A DNA stretch of 64,000 bases from Novilysobacter_A longmucuonensis (GTDB lineage Bacteria; Pseudomonadota; Gammaproteobacteria; Xanthomonadales; Xanthomonadaceae). This document shows positions 9,418-18,667 of the stretch, one piece after another. Location: the NCBI RefSeq assembly GCF_046600735.1, contig NZ_JBJMAW010000003.1:1-64000 (forward strand), in the 5' to 3' direction. Made by a program: the position numbers and the translations under genes. The notes beneath the pieces were generated by a model, which was given only the letters and a program-made list of their open reading frames with translations, did no database searches and was not told the origin of the DNA. Numbering within the stretch: position 1 is the first letter of the stretch; every line of letters starts with the position of its first letter.

Positions 9418-10863
9418 ATGCACCTGCGTCATCTCCTTCCTGTCGTCCTGGTCCTTGGCGCCTGTCCGGTGGCGCCGATCGCGGCACAGCAGGCCGCGCC
9501 ACCGGTCGAGCCGCGCCCGGTCCAGAGCCAGCCGGTCGAGCCGCAGCCGATTGAGGACCAACCGGACCAGACCCCGCCGGCTCAGACCCAAGACCCGGAG
9601 ACCGGGGAGGCCACCGAAGGCGACCAGGTCGTCGCCGAAACCGTCATTGCGGAACAGGCCGGCGTCGACTCGACCGTGCCGCTCGACGAGATCCGCCGCT
9701 ACGTCGCGGTCTACTCCGCGGTCAAGCAGGCCTACGTCGAGCCGGTCGACGACGCCGAGCTGATGCAGTCGGCGATCCGCGGCCTGCTGCTGGACCTCGA
9801 TCCGCACAGCGTCTACATGGACAAACGCATCGCCGAGAACTTCGACGAGCAGGCGCGCGGCGCCTACGACGGGATCGGGGTCGAACTGCAGCGCCAGGCC
9901 GATGGCGTGCTGCGGGTGATCGCACCGATCGACGATACCCCGGCCGCGCGCGCGGGGTTGCGTTCCGGCGACCTGATCATCGCGATCGACGGCGAGCCGG
10001 TCAGCGTCGAGGGCGGCGACACCTCCGCGCCGCTGCGCGGGCCGCCCGGCACCGAGGTGGTGCTGACGATCACGCGCGAGGGGCGCGACGATTCCTTCGA
10101 CGTCACCCTGGAGCGCGAGACCATCCGCATCGCCAGCGTGCGCGGCCGCATGCTCGAGCCGGGCTACGGTTACCTGCGCATCGCCGCGTTCCAGGCCGAC
10201 ACCGCGGCCGATTTCGAGCGCCAGCTGGAGCGCTTGAAGGCCGAGGCCGGCGGCTCGCTTGAGGGGCTGGTGATCGATGTGCGCAGCAATCCCGGCGGCC
10301 TGCTGACCTCGGCGGTGCAGATCGCCGACGCGCTGCTGGAGGACGGCCAGATCGTCAGCACCCGCGGCCGCATCGCGATCAGTGACGCCAACTTCGGCGC
10401 GACCCCGGGCGACCGGCTCGACGGCGCACCGGTGGTGGTGCTGGTCGACGCCGGCTCGGCCAGCGCCTCGGAGGTGCTGGCCGGCGCGCTGCGCGACAAC
10501 GGCCGCGCCCGCGTCGTCGGCAGCCGCACCTTCGGCAAGGGCTCGGTGCAGACCCTGCTGCCGCTGGACAACGGCGATTCGGTCAAGCTGACCACCGCGC
10601 GCTACTACACGCCCAGCGGCAAGTCGATCCAGGCCCTCGGCATCGTGCCCGACGTGGTCCTGCATGCCGACGAAGGCGATGGCGACGATGCGCGCCCGAG
10701 CTACACCGAAGCCACCCTGCCGGGCCACCTGCGCGGCGATGCCGAAGACATGGCCGGCAAGCACGCCGGCGAAGTGCTGCAGGGCGACGAGCACATCGCG
10801 GCGGCACTGGCGGAGCTGAAGCGGATGGACGCCGCGGCGCCTGCGGCCGGGGCCGAAGGCTGA
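9418..10863 (+). CDS. C-terminal processing peptidase (S41), periplasmic
   Basis: 481 aa. The start at 9418 follows GGAG with 7-nt spacing; upstream in-frame sequence is non-coding in character. N-terminus: hydrophobic segment ending LVLGAC, a good lipobox (Cys16), then a Pro/Gln-rich tether (about 26-65). A PDZ domain (about 150-230) with GIGVEL and AGLRSGD is followed by the S41 protease core with the Ser-Lys dyad Ser349 (GSASASE) and Lys374 (TFGKGSVQT), 25 residues apart as in Prc/CtpA. The enzyme trims or degrades envelope proteins, often peptidoglycan hydrolases, which fits its place behind envC. Confidence 0.94.
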   Translation: MHLRHLLPVVLVLGACPVAPIAAQQAAPPVEPRPVQSQPVEPQPIEDQPDQTPPAQTQDPETGEATEGDQVVAETVIAEQAGVDSTVPLDEIRRYVAVYSAVKQAYVEPVDDAELMQSAIRGLLLDLDPHSVYMDKRIAENFDEQARGAYDGIGVELQRQADGVLRVIAPIDDTPAARAGLRSGDLIIAIDGEPVSVEGGDTSAPLRGPPGTEVVLTITREGRDDSFDVTLERETIRIASVRGRMLEPGYGYLRIAAFQADTAADFERQLERLKAEAGGSLEGLVIDVRSNPGGLLTSAVQIADALLEDGQIVSTRGRIAISDANFGATPGDRLDGAPVVVLVDAGSASASEVLAGALRDNGRARVVGSRTFGKGSVQTLLPLDNGDSVKLTTARYYTPSGKSIQALGIVPDVVLHADEGDGDDARPSYTEATLPGHLRGDAEDMAGKHAGEVLQGDEHIAAALAELKRMDAAAPAAGAEG

Positions 10864-10920
10864 TCGGCGGCATCGCATTGCGCCGCGACCGCATCGGCCC
10901 GACCTCGGCGCCGCACCGGC

Positions 10921-11241
10921 TCAGCGCGGTTTGGCCGGCAGCGGGAACGGCGTGACCACCTTCTCGCCGGTGGCCGCGTCGCGGATGGCGGATTGGGCTT
11001 TGCGCTCGACCTCCTCGATCCGCACGATGCTCTGCATCGGCAGGTGCAGCACCCGGGTGTTGCCGAACTCGTCGCGCAGGCGTTCCTCGGTGGGATCGAC
11101 CACCACGCCCTCGTGCACGTCGAACACCAATTCGGAGACTTCGGTAAAGCCCCACAGCGCACCCGACGCGACCTGCCGGGCATACAGCTCGTAGACCTTG
11201 CCGGCATTGAGGAAGGTGACTTTGTAGAGCGTCTTGGCCAT
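10921..11241 (-). CDS. DUF1820 family protein
   Basis: 106 aa, starting MAKTLYKVTFLN at 11241. Small soluble protein with no signal peptide, membrane segment or recognisable catalytic motif; conserved features include LYARQV, WGFTEV, FDVHEGVVVDP and HLPMQSIVRIEEV. It matches what I know of DUF1820, a family of unknown function common in gammaproteobacteria. It is transcribed toward ctp (convergent) and sits just after a rhomboid protease gene on the same strand. Confidence 0.85.
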   Translation of the reverse strand: MAKTLYKVTFLNAGKVYELYARQVASGALWGFTEVSELVFDVHEGVVVDPTEERLRDEFGNTRVLHLPMQSIVRIEEVERKAQSAIRDAATGEKVVTPFPLPAKPR

Positions 11242-11293
11242 GTGCGGATTATAAGGCGCGGGACTCGAGTCCCGAGTCCCGCGCCCCGAACAA

Positions 11294-11983
11294 TCAGTAG
11301 CCGCGCTTGCGCCGCATCCGCCGGGCGATGCCGGCGCGTGCCAGCAGCGCGAATGCGCCGCCGAACGCGAAGCCCGCCAGATGCGCCGACCAGGCCACCG
11401 CACCGAACGCCGGGCCGATGAAGGTGAACACCAGCTGCAGCAGCGCCCACAGGCCGATCAGCAGCGCCGCGGGGACCCGCACGAACTGCAGGAACACCCC
11501 CAGCGGCACCACCACTCCCAGGCGGGCACCGGGAAACAGCGCCAGGTACGCGCCGATCATCGCCGAGACCGCTCCGCTGGCGCCGATGATCAGCCGGTCC
11601 GGGGTGGCGATCGCCGCCACCGTGGCCAGGTTGGCGATCGCGCCGCCGAGCAGGAACAGCGCGAGGAACCGCCAGGGCCCCATCGCGCGTTCGGCCGGCA
11701 GCCCGAAGATCAGCAGGAACACCAGGTTGCCCAGCAGGTGCGCCCAGTCGGCGTGCAGGAACAGCGCGCTGACCAGGCGCAGGCTGCCGCCGCGCAGCCA
11801 CGGCCACCAGGTCTCCGGTCCAGACAAACCGCCAGACAGTGCTGCCCACTCCATCAGCAGCTGGCGCTGCTCGGCCTCGGGCAGCAAGGTCACCCAGGTG
11901 AAGCACAGCCACAGGCTGGCGAACAGCAGCGGCGTGGCCCAGCGCGGCGGCGCCTTGTGGCGGGTGGGTACGGCTATGAACAT
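11294..11983 (-). CDS. Rhomboid-family intramembrane serine protease
   Basis: 229 aa with about six membrane segments. The catalytic serine lies in GASGAVSAMIGAYLA and the histidine in AHLAGFAFGGAF. HADWAHLLGNLVFL matches the conserved rhomboid H-x3-HxxxN segment that lines the active site. The family cleaves transmembrane helices in the lipid bilayer; the substrate here is unknown. The start ATG at 11983 has only a weak G-rich ribosome-binding site. It lies 52 nt upstream of the DUF1820 gene on the same strand, a possible two-gene unit. Confidence 0.92.
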   Translation of the reverse strand: MFIAVPTRHKAPPRWATPLLFASLWLCFTWVTLLPEAEQRQLLMEWAALSGGLSGPETWWPWLRGGSLRLVSALFLHADWAHLLGNLVFLLIFGLPAERAMGPWRFLALFLLGGAIANLATVAAIATPDRLIIGASGAVSAMIGAYLALFPGARLGVVVPLGVFLQFVRVPAALLIGLWALLQLVFTFIGPAFGAVAWSAHLAGFAFGGAFALLARAGIARRMRRKRGY

Positions 11984-12236
11984 CGCGCAGGCCCCCTGCC
12001 TGCCATGGCGGCCACCAGTACGCCGGGGTGGCGATCCGGTGCGGCCGGAGGTGCGTCGGCGGCATCGCCGTGGCGGATCGTCGGCGCCGCTGGGCCGCGC
12101 TTGTTAGCGCTGGTTAATCCGGCGGGTTATAGTACATACGGTGTCGTACGTTTGGCGCTCCGCATGGAGCTGCCACGTCCCGGCGCATCAACTCGCCCCG
12201 GTCGAGGCACGAACAACTCCAATGGAGAATATACGC

Positions 12237-13595
12237 ATGCAACACGCACACCGCATCGCGCGCCTGTCCGCGCTGGCGCTGGGCGTCACCGGCGCGCTTG
12301 CGTTCGGCCAGCTCCACGCATCGGGCTTCCAGCTCAAGGAAAACAGCGTCAAGTCGCTGGGCAGCGCGTTCGCCGGCTCCGGCGTCAAGACCGGCGACAG
12401 CTCGGTGGTGATCAACAATCCGGCCACGATGACGCAGTTCGAAGGCACCACCATGCAGGCCGACGTGACCGTGATCGACCTGTCTGCCGAGTTCCAGGGC
12501 GAAGGCTACGACCTGATCGGCCAGCCGCTGACCGGCGGCAATGGCGGCCAGGCCGGCGACACCACCCCGGTGCCGGCGCTGTCGGTGGTGCACAAGCTCG
12601 ACAACGGCCTTGCGCTCGGCGCGATGGTCAGCGTGCCGTTCGGCTTGAAGACCGAGTACGAGCCGGGCTGGGTCGGTCGCTACTATGCGGCGACCTCGGA
12701 GGCGCAGATCGTCGATGTGACCTTCTCCGCCGCGATCGACGTGATCCCCGACCACCTGTCGGTCGGCATCGGCGCGATCTATTCCAGCGCCGACGTGACC
12801 CTGTCCAAGGCGGTCGATTTCGGCACGCTGCTGTTCGGCAACCCCGCGACCCGTCCGCTGCCGTTCGCGCGGCCGCAGGCGCGTGACGGCTTCGCCGAAG
12901 TCTCCGGCGACGACACCGGCTTCGGCTGGATCCTCGGGGTCAATCTGCGCCCGACCGACAAGCTGTCGATCGGCCTGACCCACCGTTCGGAGATCGACTA
13001 CGAGCTGGAAGGCGAGGTCGACTGGACCGTGCCGCAGGACGTCTCGGCGGTGTTCTCCGCCAGCCCGACCACGCGCGTGCTGTTCCAGGACGGCGCGGTG
13101 CGGGCGAACCTGACCACCCCGGCGACCACCACGCTGGCGATGGCGTACCAGTTCACCGAGCGCTTCATGCTGGCCGCGACCTACGCCGAGACCGGCTGGG
13201 AGTCGCTGCAGGAAGTGCGCATCGATTTTGTCAACCCGGATCCGGACTCGGTCGAGCAGTTCCAGTGGGACACCACCCGTTTCAGCTCGATCGGCGGCGA
13301 GTTCAAGCTCAGCGACGCCTGGACCGTGCGTGCCGGCTACGCCTTTGATGAGACCCCGACCACCGTCGCGCACCGCACCCCGCGCCTGCCCGACGAGGAC
13401 CGCCAGTGGTACTCGCTGGGCGCTACCTGGCAGCTCAGCGATGCACTCGGCATCAACTTCGCCTACACCCACATCAAGCCCGACGAGCCGCAGATCGCGA
13501 TCACCACCCCGCCGGCGGCGGGCGGCCAGCGCCTGTTCGGTTCCTTCGACAGCGAGGTCAACCTGTATGGCGTCTCGGCGCAATACCGGTTCTGA
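12237..13595 (+). CDS. fadL: Outer-membrane long-chain fatty acid porin (FadL/OmpP1 family)
   Basis: 452 aa. GGAGAA precedes the ATG at 12237 by 7 nt. Signal peptide 1-31 ends at LHA; the mature protein begins SGFQLKENS, the FadL-type plug that blocks the barrel lumen, followed by the conserved NNPATM motif. The rest shows alternating amphipathic strands and ends in a C-terminal phenylalanine (VSAQYRF), as expected for BAM-dependent outer-membrane insertion. The family takes up long-chain fatty acids and other hydrophobic compounds. A strong terminator follows. A TATAGT hexamer at 12128 could be a -10 element, but no good -35 is seen. Confidence 0.93.
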   Translation: MQHAHRIARLSALALGVTGALAFGQLHASGFQLKENSVKSLGSAFAGSGVKTGDSSVVINNPATMTQFEGTTMQADVTVIDLSAEFQGEGYDLIGQPLTGGNGGQAGDTTPVPALSVVHKLDNGLALGAMVSVPFGLKTEYEPGWVGRYYAATSEAQIVDVTFSAAIDVIPDHLSVGIGAIYSSADVTLSKAVDFGTLLFGNPATRPLPFARPQARDGFAEVSGDDTGFGWILGVNLRPTDKLSIGLTHRSEIDYELEGEVDWTVPQDVSAVFSASPTTRVLFQDGAVRANLTTPATTTLAMAYQFTERFMLAATYAETGWESLQEVRIDFVNPDPDSVEQFQWDTTRFSSIGGEFKLSDAWTVRAGYAFDETPTTVAHRTPRLPDEDRQWYSLGATWQLSDALGINFAYTHIKPDEPQIAITTPPAAGGQRLFGSFDSEVNLYGVSAQYRF

Positions 13596-13616
13596 CCGAC
13601 GGTTCAATCCGACACG

Positions 13617-13645
13617 AAAAAGCCCCGCTCCGGCGGGGTTTTTTT
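13617..13645 (+). terminator. Intrinsic terminator after fadL
   Basis: CCCCGC-TCCG-GCGGGG hairpin preceded by an A-run and followed by seven T, 22 bases after the fadL stop. Confidence 0.93.
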
Positions 13646-13720
13646 GTAGGAGCGCCCCATGGGCGCGATGCGCCGGTTGCCGGGGCGAGTAAAGCGATCG
13701 CGCCCATGGGGCGCTCCTAC
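13646..13720. repeat. Palindromic intergenic repeat, GTAGGAGCGCCCC type
   Basis: Arms of about 24 nt are exact inverted copies (GTAGGAGCGCCCCATGGGCG at left) around a 27-nt variable loop. It begins directly at the end of the fadL terminator. This is the reference element for the repeats listed elsewhere in the window. Confidence 0.93.
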
Positions 13721-13744
13721 GGGTTCATGTTTTCGCGCGAGCTT

Positions 13745-13817
13745 GTAGGGTGGGCACGCCGTTTGTGCCCACCCGCGCCATCAGCCAGCGGTGGGCACAA
13801 GGAACGTGCCCACCCCA
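13745..13817. repeat. Palindromic intergenic repeat, GTAGGGTGGGCAC type
   Basis: A different repeat family: GTAGGGTGGGCAC at the left is mirrored by GTGCCCACCCC at the right, with internal GTGCCCACC and GGTGGGCAC copies that would form two adjacent hairpins. It ends five bases before the putA stop codon. Confidence 0.8.
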
Positions 13818-13821
13818 CGAT

Positions 13822-16800
13822 TCACTCCCCCAGCGTCAGCAGCGAGGCGTTGCCGCCGGATGCGGTGGTGTTGATGGTGATGGTCTTCTCGGTGGTGAAG
13901 CGCGGCAGGTAGTGCGGGCCGCCGGCCTTGGGGCCGGTGCCCGACAGGCTCTGGCCGCCGAACGGCTGCACGCCGACCACCGCGCCGACCTGGTTGCGGT
14001 TGACGTAGCAGTTGCCGACCCGGATGCGCGCGGCAATCTTCTCGACGGTCTCGTCGATCCGCGAGTGGATGCCCAATGTCAGGCCGTAGCCGGTCGAGTT
14101 GATCGCGTCGATCACCGCATCGAGCTGGTCGGCCTTCCAGCGGATCACGTGCAGCACCGGGCCGAAGATCTCCTTGTCGAGCTGGTCGAGCGATTTGAGC
14201 TCATACGCACGCGGCCCGAAGAAGCTGCCGTGGGCGGCATCCGGGCCCAGTTCGACCGCGGCGATCGGGGTCGCCTCGCGGTCCATGCGCTGCGCATGGG
14301 CGCGCAGCGTCTCCAGCGCGTCCTCGTCGATCACCGGGCCGACGTCGGTGGACAGCTCGCCGGGGTCGCCGACCTTGAGCTCGGCCATCGCGCCGGCCAG
14401 CATGGTGGTGACCCGGTCGGCGATGTCGTCCTGAACGAACAGCACGCGAGCGGCCGAGCAGCGCTGCCCGGCCGAGGTGAACGCCGAGGACAACGCGTCC
14501 TGCACCAGTTGCTCCGGCAGCGCCGAGGAGTCGGCGATCAACGCGTTCTGGCCGCCGGTCTCCGCGATCAGCACGCCGATCGCGCCGTCACGCGAGGCCA
14601 GCGCGCGGTTGATCGCGTTGGCCGTCTCGTTGGACCCGGTGAACGCGACGCCGGCCACGCGCGGGTCCTTGGTCAGCGCGGCGCCGACGGTGATGCCATC
14701 GCCGGGCACGAACTGCAGCACGTCCTCCGGCACGCCAGCCTCGTGCAGCAGCCGGGTGGCGACGTAGCCGACCAGGTTGGTCTGCTCGGCCGGCTTGGCG
14801 ATCACGCTGTTGCCGGTGGCCAGCGCGGCGGCGACCTGGCCGATGTAGATCGCCAGCGGGAAGTTCCACGGGCTGATGCAGACGAACACGCCGCGCCCGG
14901 CCAGGTGCAGGGTGTTGGTCTCGCCGGTCGGGCTGGGCAGTGCCTCCGGGGCGAACATGGTGCGCGCCTGCGCGCCGTAGTAGCGCAGGAAGTCGACCGC
15001 CTCGCGGACCTCGCCGACGCCGTCGGCGATCGTCTTGCCGGCGTCCTTGGTGCACATCGCGATGAAGCCTGCCATGCGCGCCTCCAGCAGGTCGGCGGCA
15101 TGCTCCAGGATCGTGGCGCGGCTCGCACCGGGCGTTGCGTCCCACTTGGGCTGCGCGGCGACCGCGTTCTGCAGGGCCTGCTCGACGGTCGCGCTGTCGG
15201 CGGGCAGCCAGTGCCCGACCACCTCGCGGCGGTCGGCCGGGTTGGTCACCGGCAGGCGGTCGCCCACCGGGTGCGCACCCGGTACCAGTGGCTCGGCATA
15301 CCAGTCGTTGCGCACCGAGGCGTTGATCTGCTCGGCCAGCTCGCGCAGCTGGCCGTCGTCGGCGAGGTTGACGCCCATGGAGTTGCTCCTGTCGCAGTAC
15401 TTCAGCGTGTCGGCAAAGCTGCGGTACAGATCGACCGGCAGCGGGATGTGGGGGTGCGCGATGGTCTGGAACGCCGACACGGTCTGCACCGGGTCGCGCA
15501 CGAGGTCATCGATGGCGATGGCCTGGTCGGTGATGCGGTTGACGAAGCTGGAGTTGGCGCCGTTCTCCAGCAGGCGACGCACCAGGTAGGGCAGCAGGTC
15601 CTCGTGGCTGCCGACCGGCGCATACACCCGGCACGGCACGTCCATGCGATCGGCCGGGATCACCTCGTCATACAGGTCATCGCCCATGCCGTGCAGCTTC
15701 TGGAACTCATACCTGGAGCCGGCGCGCTTGCCGCTGGCCGCGTCCCCGGCGGGACGCAGCAAACACGCCATGCGATGGAGCGTGGCGATGGTATGCGCGT
15801 TGTGGGTGGCGAACATCGGATAGAGCGCGTCGCCGGCCTCGAGCATGCGGCGTGCGCAGGCCAGGTAGGACACGTCGGTGTTGGGCTTGCGGGTGAACAC
15901 CGGGTAGTCCGGCATGCAGTCGACCTGGGCGTGCTTGATCTCGCTGTCCCAGTACGCGCCCTTGACCAGCCGCAGCGGGATCCGGCGGCCGCACCGGCGG
16001 GCGAGGTCGACGATGAAATCGATCACCTCCGGCGCGCGCTTCTGGTAGGCCTGCACCGCCAGGCCGTAACCCTCCCAGCCCTCCAGCGACGGATCGATGT
16101 AGGCCGCGGCGAACACGTCGAGCGACAGCTCGAGCCGGTCGGCCTCCTCGGCATCGATGGTGAAGCCGATGCCGTAGGACTTGGAGAGCTGCGCCAGCTC
16201 CAGCACGCGTGGCACCAACTCGGCCATGACCCGCACGCGCTGGGGATGCTCGTAGCGCGGGTGCAGCGCCGACAGCTTGACCGAGATGCTCGGCGTGGCG
16301 AACGATTCCGTGCCGCCGTTGCCGGGAGCCTCATCGCTCTTGCCGATTGCATGGATCGCGTCGCGGTAGGCCTGCAGGTAGCGCAGCGCGTCGGCCTCGG
16401 TCAGTGCCGCCTCGCCGAGCATGTCGAACGAATACCGGTACTGCGCGTTGCGGCCCTTGCGCGAGCGCGCCAGCGCCTCGCCAATGGTGCGCCCCATGAC
16501 GAACTGGTGGCCCATGATGCGCATCGCCTGGCGCACGGCCAGGCGGATCACCGGCTCGCCGACGCGACCGACCAGCCGCTTGAAGGCGTTGTGCACGTCG
16601 CGCTTGGTCTCGTCGGTCAGGTCGACTAGGTGGCCGGTCAGCATCAGGCCCCAGGTCGAGGCGTTGACCAGCATCGAGTCGGACTGGCCCATGTGGCGCT
16701 TCCAGTCGGCCTCGCCCAGCTTGTCGCGGATCAGCTTGTCGGCGGTGCCCTGGTCGGGAATGCGCAACAGCGCTTCGGCCACGCACATCAGCAGCACGCC

Positions 16801-17115
16801 TTCCTCGCTGCCCAGATCGTACTGGCGCATGAATGCTTCGATCGCGCCCTGGTCCTTGGTGCGGGCGCGGACCCGGCGCACGAGGTCGGCCGCGGTCGCC
16901 TGCGCCGCCAGGCGCTCGGCCTCTGGCAGGCGCGCGCCTTCGAGCAGGCGCCGCACGTGCGTGGCCTCGTCGCGGATCCAGCCGGCGGTGATGGCCGCGC
17001 GCGGCCCGGTGGCCGGCGGCGGCAACTCCGGGAGTATCGTGCGTGAAGGCATCATGTGCGTCGGCGCAGCGTCGACGTGGCCGTCGGCGACGGCAGGGGT
17101 GAATTCGGTGGTCAT
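13822..17115 (-). CDS. putA: Bifunctional proline dehydrogenase / L-glutamate gamma-semialdehyde dehydrogenase
   Basis: 1097 aa; oxidises proline to glutamate in two steps with FAD and NAD, passing electrons to the quinone pool. The PRODH barrel occupies about 130-510, including KGAYWDSEIKHAQ and the C-terminal RRLLENGANSSFVN segment. The aldehyde dehydrogenase half (about 590-1060) shows SPWNFPLAI, FTGSNETA, catalytic Glu in AETGGQNA and nucleophile Cys in GQRCSA. It ends NASLLTLGE, typical of short PutA. The N-terminal ribbon-helix-helix present in E. coli PutA (1320 aa) is absent, so this enzyme cannot autoregulate as a DNA-binding repressor. Divergent from the cytochrome oxidase genes. 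Confidence 0.97.
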   Translation of the reverse strand: MTTEFTPAVADGHVDAAPTHMMPSRTILPELPPPATGPRAAITAGWIRDEATHVRRLLEGARLPEAERLAAQATAADLVRRVRARTKDQGAIEAFMRQYDLGSEEGVLLMCVAEALLRIPDQGTADKLIRDKLGEADWKRHMGQSDSMLVNASTWGLMLTGHLVDLTDETKRDVHNAFKRLVGRVGEPVIRLAVRQAMRIMGHQFVMGRTIGEALARSRKGRNAQYRYSFDMLGEAALTEADALRYLQAYRDAIHAIGKSDEAPGNGGTESFATPSISVKLSALHPRYEHPQRVRVMAELVPRVLELAQLSKSYGIGFTIDAEEADRLELSLDVFAAAYIDPSLEGWEGYGLAVQAYQKRAPEVIDFIVDLARRCGRRIPLRLVKGAYWDSEIKHAQVDCMPDYPVFTRKPNTDVSYLACARRMLEAGDALYPMFATHNAHTIATLHRMACLLRPAGDAASGKRAGSRYEFQKLHGMGDDLYDEVIPADRMDVPCRVYAPVGSHEDLLPYLVRRLLENGANSSFVNRITDQAIAIDDLVRDPVQTVSAFQTIAHPHIPLPVDLYRSFADTLKYCDRSNSMGVNLADDGQLRELAEQINASVRNDWYAEPLVPGAHPVGDRLPVTNPADRREVVGHWLPADSATVEQALQNAVAAQPKWDATPGASRATILEHAADLLEARMAGFIAMCTKDAGKTIADGVGEVREAVDFLRYYGAQARTMFAPEALPSPTGETNTLHLAGRGVFVCISPWNFPLAIYIGQVAAALATGNSVIAKPAEQTNLVGYVATRLLHEAGVPEDVLQFVPGDGITVGAALTKDPRVAGVAFTGSNETANAINRALASRDGAIGVLIAETGGQNALIADSSALPEQLVQDALSSAFTSAGQRCSAARVLFVQDDIADRVTTMLAGAMAELKVGDPGELSTDVGPVIDEDALETLRAHAQRMDREATPIAAVELGPDAAHGSFFGPRAYELKSLDQLDKEIFGPVLHVIRWKADQLDAVIDAINSTGYGLTLGIHSRIDETVEKIAARIRVGNCYVNRNQVGAVVGVQPFGGQSLSGTGPKAGGPHYLPRFTTEKTITINTTASGGNASLLTLGE

Positions 17116-17563
17116 GGAACCCGCGGACAGGCGTGGAAGCCCGATAGTTTATAGGTTTCGGCGCGATTCGGACCGTGCCGCGACCGGCGTGTTGCTCGCG
17201 TGATCAAGGCGCCTGCGCTGCGTCTTGCAAGACCGCCGGAGACTGCGGCAGCACGCGCCCTGGCGGCGCCGAACCGGCGCTCGACGCCGCATTCGGCAAG
17301 CCGTTCACAACGCCTCACGGCTTGCCGCGACGCGGTTCGGCGGCTACCATTTCGCGGATATCCGTAGCGCCCTGGGGTGAACACCGCCCCGGCGTGATGG
17401 GCTCGGGCAGAACGCGACGGGCTCGCCAGCCACCTGTCTTTTCCGGGGTTTTCCCGGACGGCCCTCCGCGTGCCAGCACGCGCCGGACCGGGACAGGCAG
17501 CCCGCGGTGCAACCACAACGCAGCCCTCGGGTTGCAAGCAGCCATTCTTGGGGCTCGATCTTG
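17116..17563. promoter_or_regulatory. putA-coxB divergent region with an 11-bp inverted repeat
   Basis: 448 bases between divergent genes. The clearest structure is a perfect inverted repeat at 17294-17327 (CGGCAAGCCGT, 12-nt loop, ACGGCTTGCCG) with no U-tract on either side, so it is more likely an operator or an mRNA leader hairpin than a terminator. No convincing ORF or consensus promoter is visible. Confidence 0.45.
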
Positions 17564-18571
17564 ATGAAAGCCGGTCGTTTCGAACACTTGGCCACGCGGT
17601 GTGCAGTGGCGATCGCCGCCATCGCGACGCCCGTCCTGGCGCAGGCCACCAGCCTCTCCAGTGCCGACCCGCAGCGTTGGCAGCTCAACATGGGCCGCGG
17701 CGTGACCCATCTGTCGCAAAACGCCTACGAGGCGCACATGCTGGCGCTGTGGATCTGCATCGCCATCGGCGTGCTGGTGTTCGGCGCGATGGCGGTGGCG
17801 ATGTTCAAGTTCCGCAAGTCCAAGGGCGCGGTGGCCGACCGCGACTTCACCCACAGCACCAAGCTGGAGATCCTGTGGACGGTGGTGCCGGTGATCCTGC
17901 TGGTGCTGATGGCGTTCCCGGCGACCAGCAAGCTGATCGAGATGTACGACACCCGCGAGGCCGAGATGACCGTCAAGGTCACCGGCTACCAGTGGATGTG
18001 GACCTACGAGTACCTCGGCGAGGACGTGCGCATCACCAGCCGCATGGACCGCGAGAGCGACCGCATCCGCCAGAGCGGCATCCGCCCGACCGAGGCCGAC
18101 CACGCCTACTACCTGCTCGACGTCGACAACCCGCTGGTGTTGCCGATCGACACCAAGATCCGCTTCGTGATCACCGCCGACGACGTGATCCACGCCTGGT
18201 GGGTGCCGGCGCTGGGCTGGAAGCAGGACGCGATCCCCGGCATCGTCAACGAGGCCTGGACCGACATCCGCGAGCCGGGTATCTACCGTGGCCAGTGCGC
18301 CGAGCTGTGCGGCAAGGACCATGCGTTCATGCCGATCGTGGTGCGCGCGGTGCCCAGGGACGAGTTCCAGCAGTGGCTGGCCGCCCAGCAGGCCGGCAGC
18401 GCGCCGCCGATGGCCGAACCGGTCCCGGCCGATGCCGGCGGCACCGGCACGCAGCCGCGCCAGCCCGACCCGGAGATGGTCGAGGACGTACTGCAGGGCG
18501 AGGAGCCCACCGCGCCGGTCGATGCACCGATCCAACCCGAATCCGACGCCCGCGCCCCCGCGGGCGGCTGA
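17564..18571 (+). CDS. coxB: Cytochrome c oxidase subunit II
   Basis: 335 aa; carries the CuA centre that accepts electrons from cytochrome c. The ATG at 17564 begins a signal peptide (1-27, VLAQA). Two membrane helices follow at about 57-80 and 103-122, then the periplasmic cupredoxin domain with all CuA ligands: His210 (VIHAWW), Cys245, Glu247, Cys249, His253 and Met256 (GQCAELCGKDHAFM). The aromatic electron-entry segment GYQWMWTYEY is present. The C-terminal 60 residues are a Pro/Glu-rich tail with no cytochrome c domain. First gene of the oxidase cluster; the frame is open a further 19 codons upstream. Confidence 0.97.
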   Translation: MKAGRFEHLATRCAVAIAAIATPVLAQATSLSSADPQRWQLNMGRGVTHLSQNAYEAHMLALWICIAIGVLVFGAMAVAMFKFRKSKGAVADRDFTHSTKLEILWTVVPVILLVLMAFPATSKLIEMYDTREAEMTVKVTGYQWMWTYEYLGEDVRITSRMDRESDRIRQSGIRPTEADHAYYLLDVDNPLVLPIDTKIRFVITADDVIHAWWVPALGWKQDAIPGIVNEAWTDIREPGIYRGQCAELCGKDHAFMPIVVRAVPRDEFQQWLAAQQAGSAPPMAEPVPADAGGTGTQPRQPDPEMVEDVLQGEEPTAPVDAPIQPESDARAPAGG

Positions 18572-18667
18572 AGTGCTCATGCTCCGCCGGACGCTTCGGC
18601 CCGCCGGCACTTCGTCCGCCGGCACTTCGCCCACTATTTTCGCCAAGCATTCTTTTTGAGGTAGGCC

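Noticed and set aside
12101..12133. Consensus promoter for fadL
   Set aside because: TATAGT is a fair -10 box, but the nearest TTGTTA is 21 bp away, outside the usual spacing, so I did not list it as a promoter.
13750..16629. 959-aa open frame antisense to putA
   Set aside because: It is a mirror of putA codon bias at high GC. The predicted protein is Arg/His/Val/Gly-rich without domain motifs, while putA on the other strand has all catalytic motifs.
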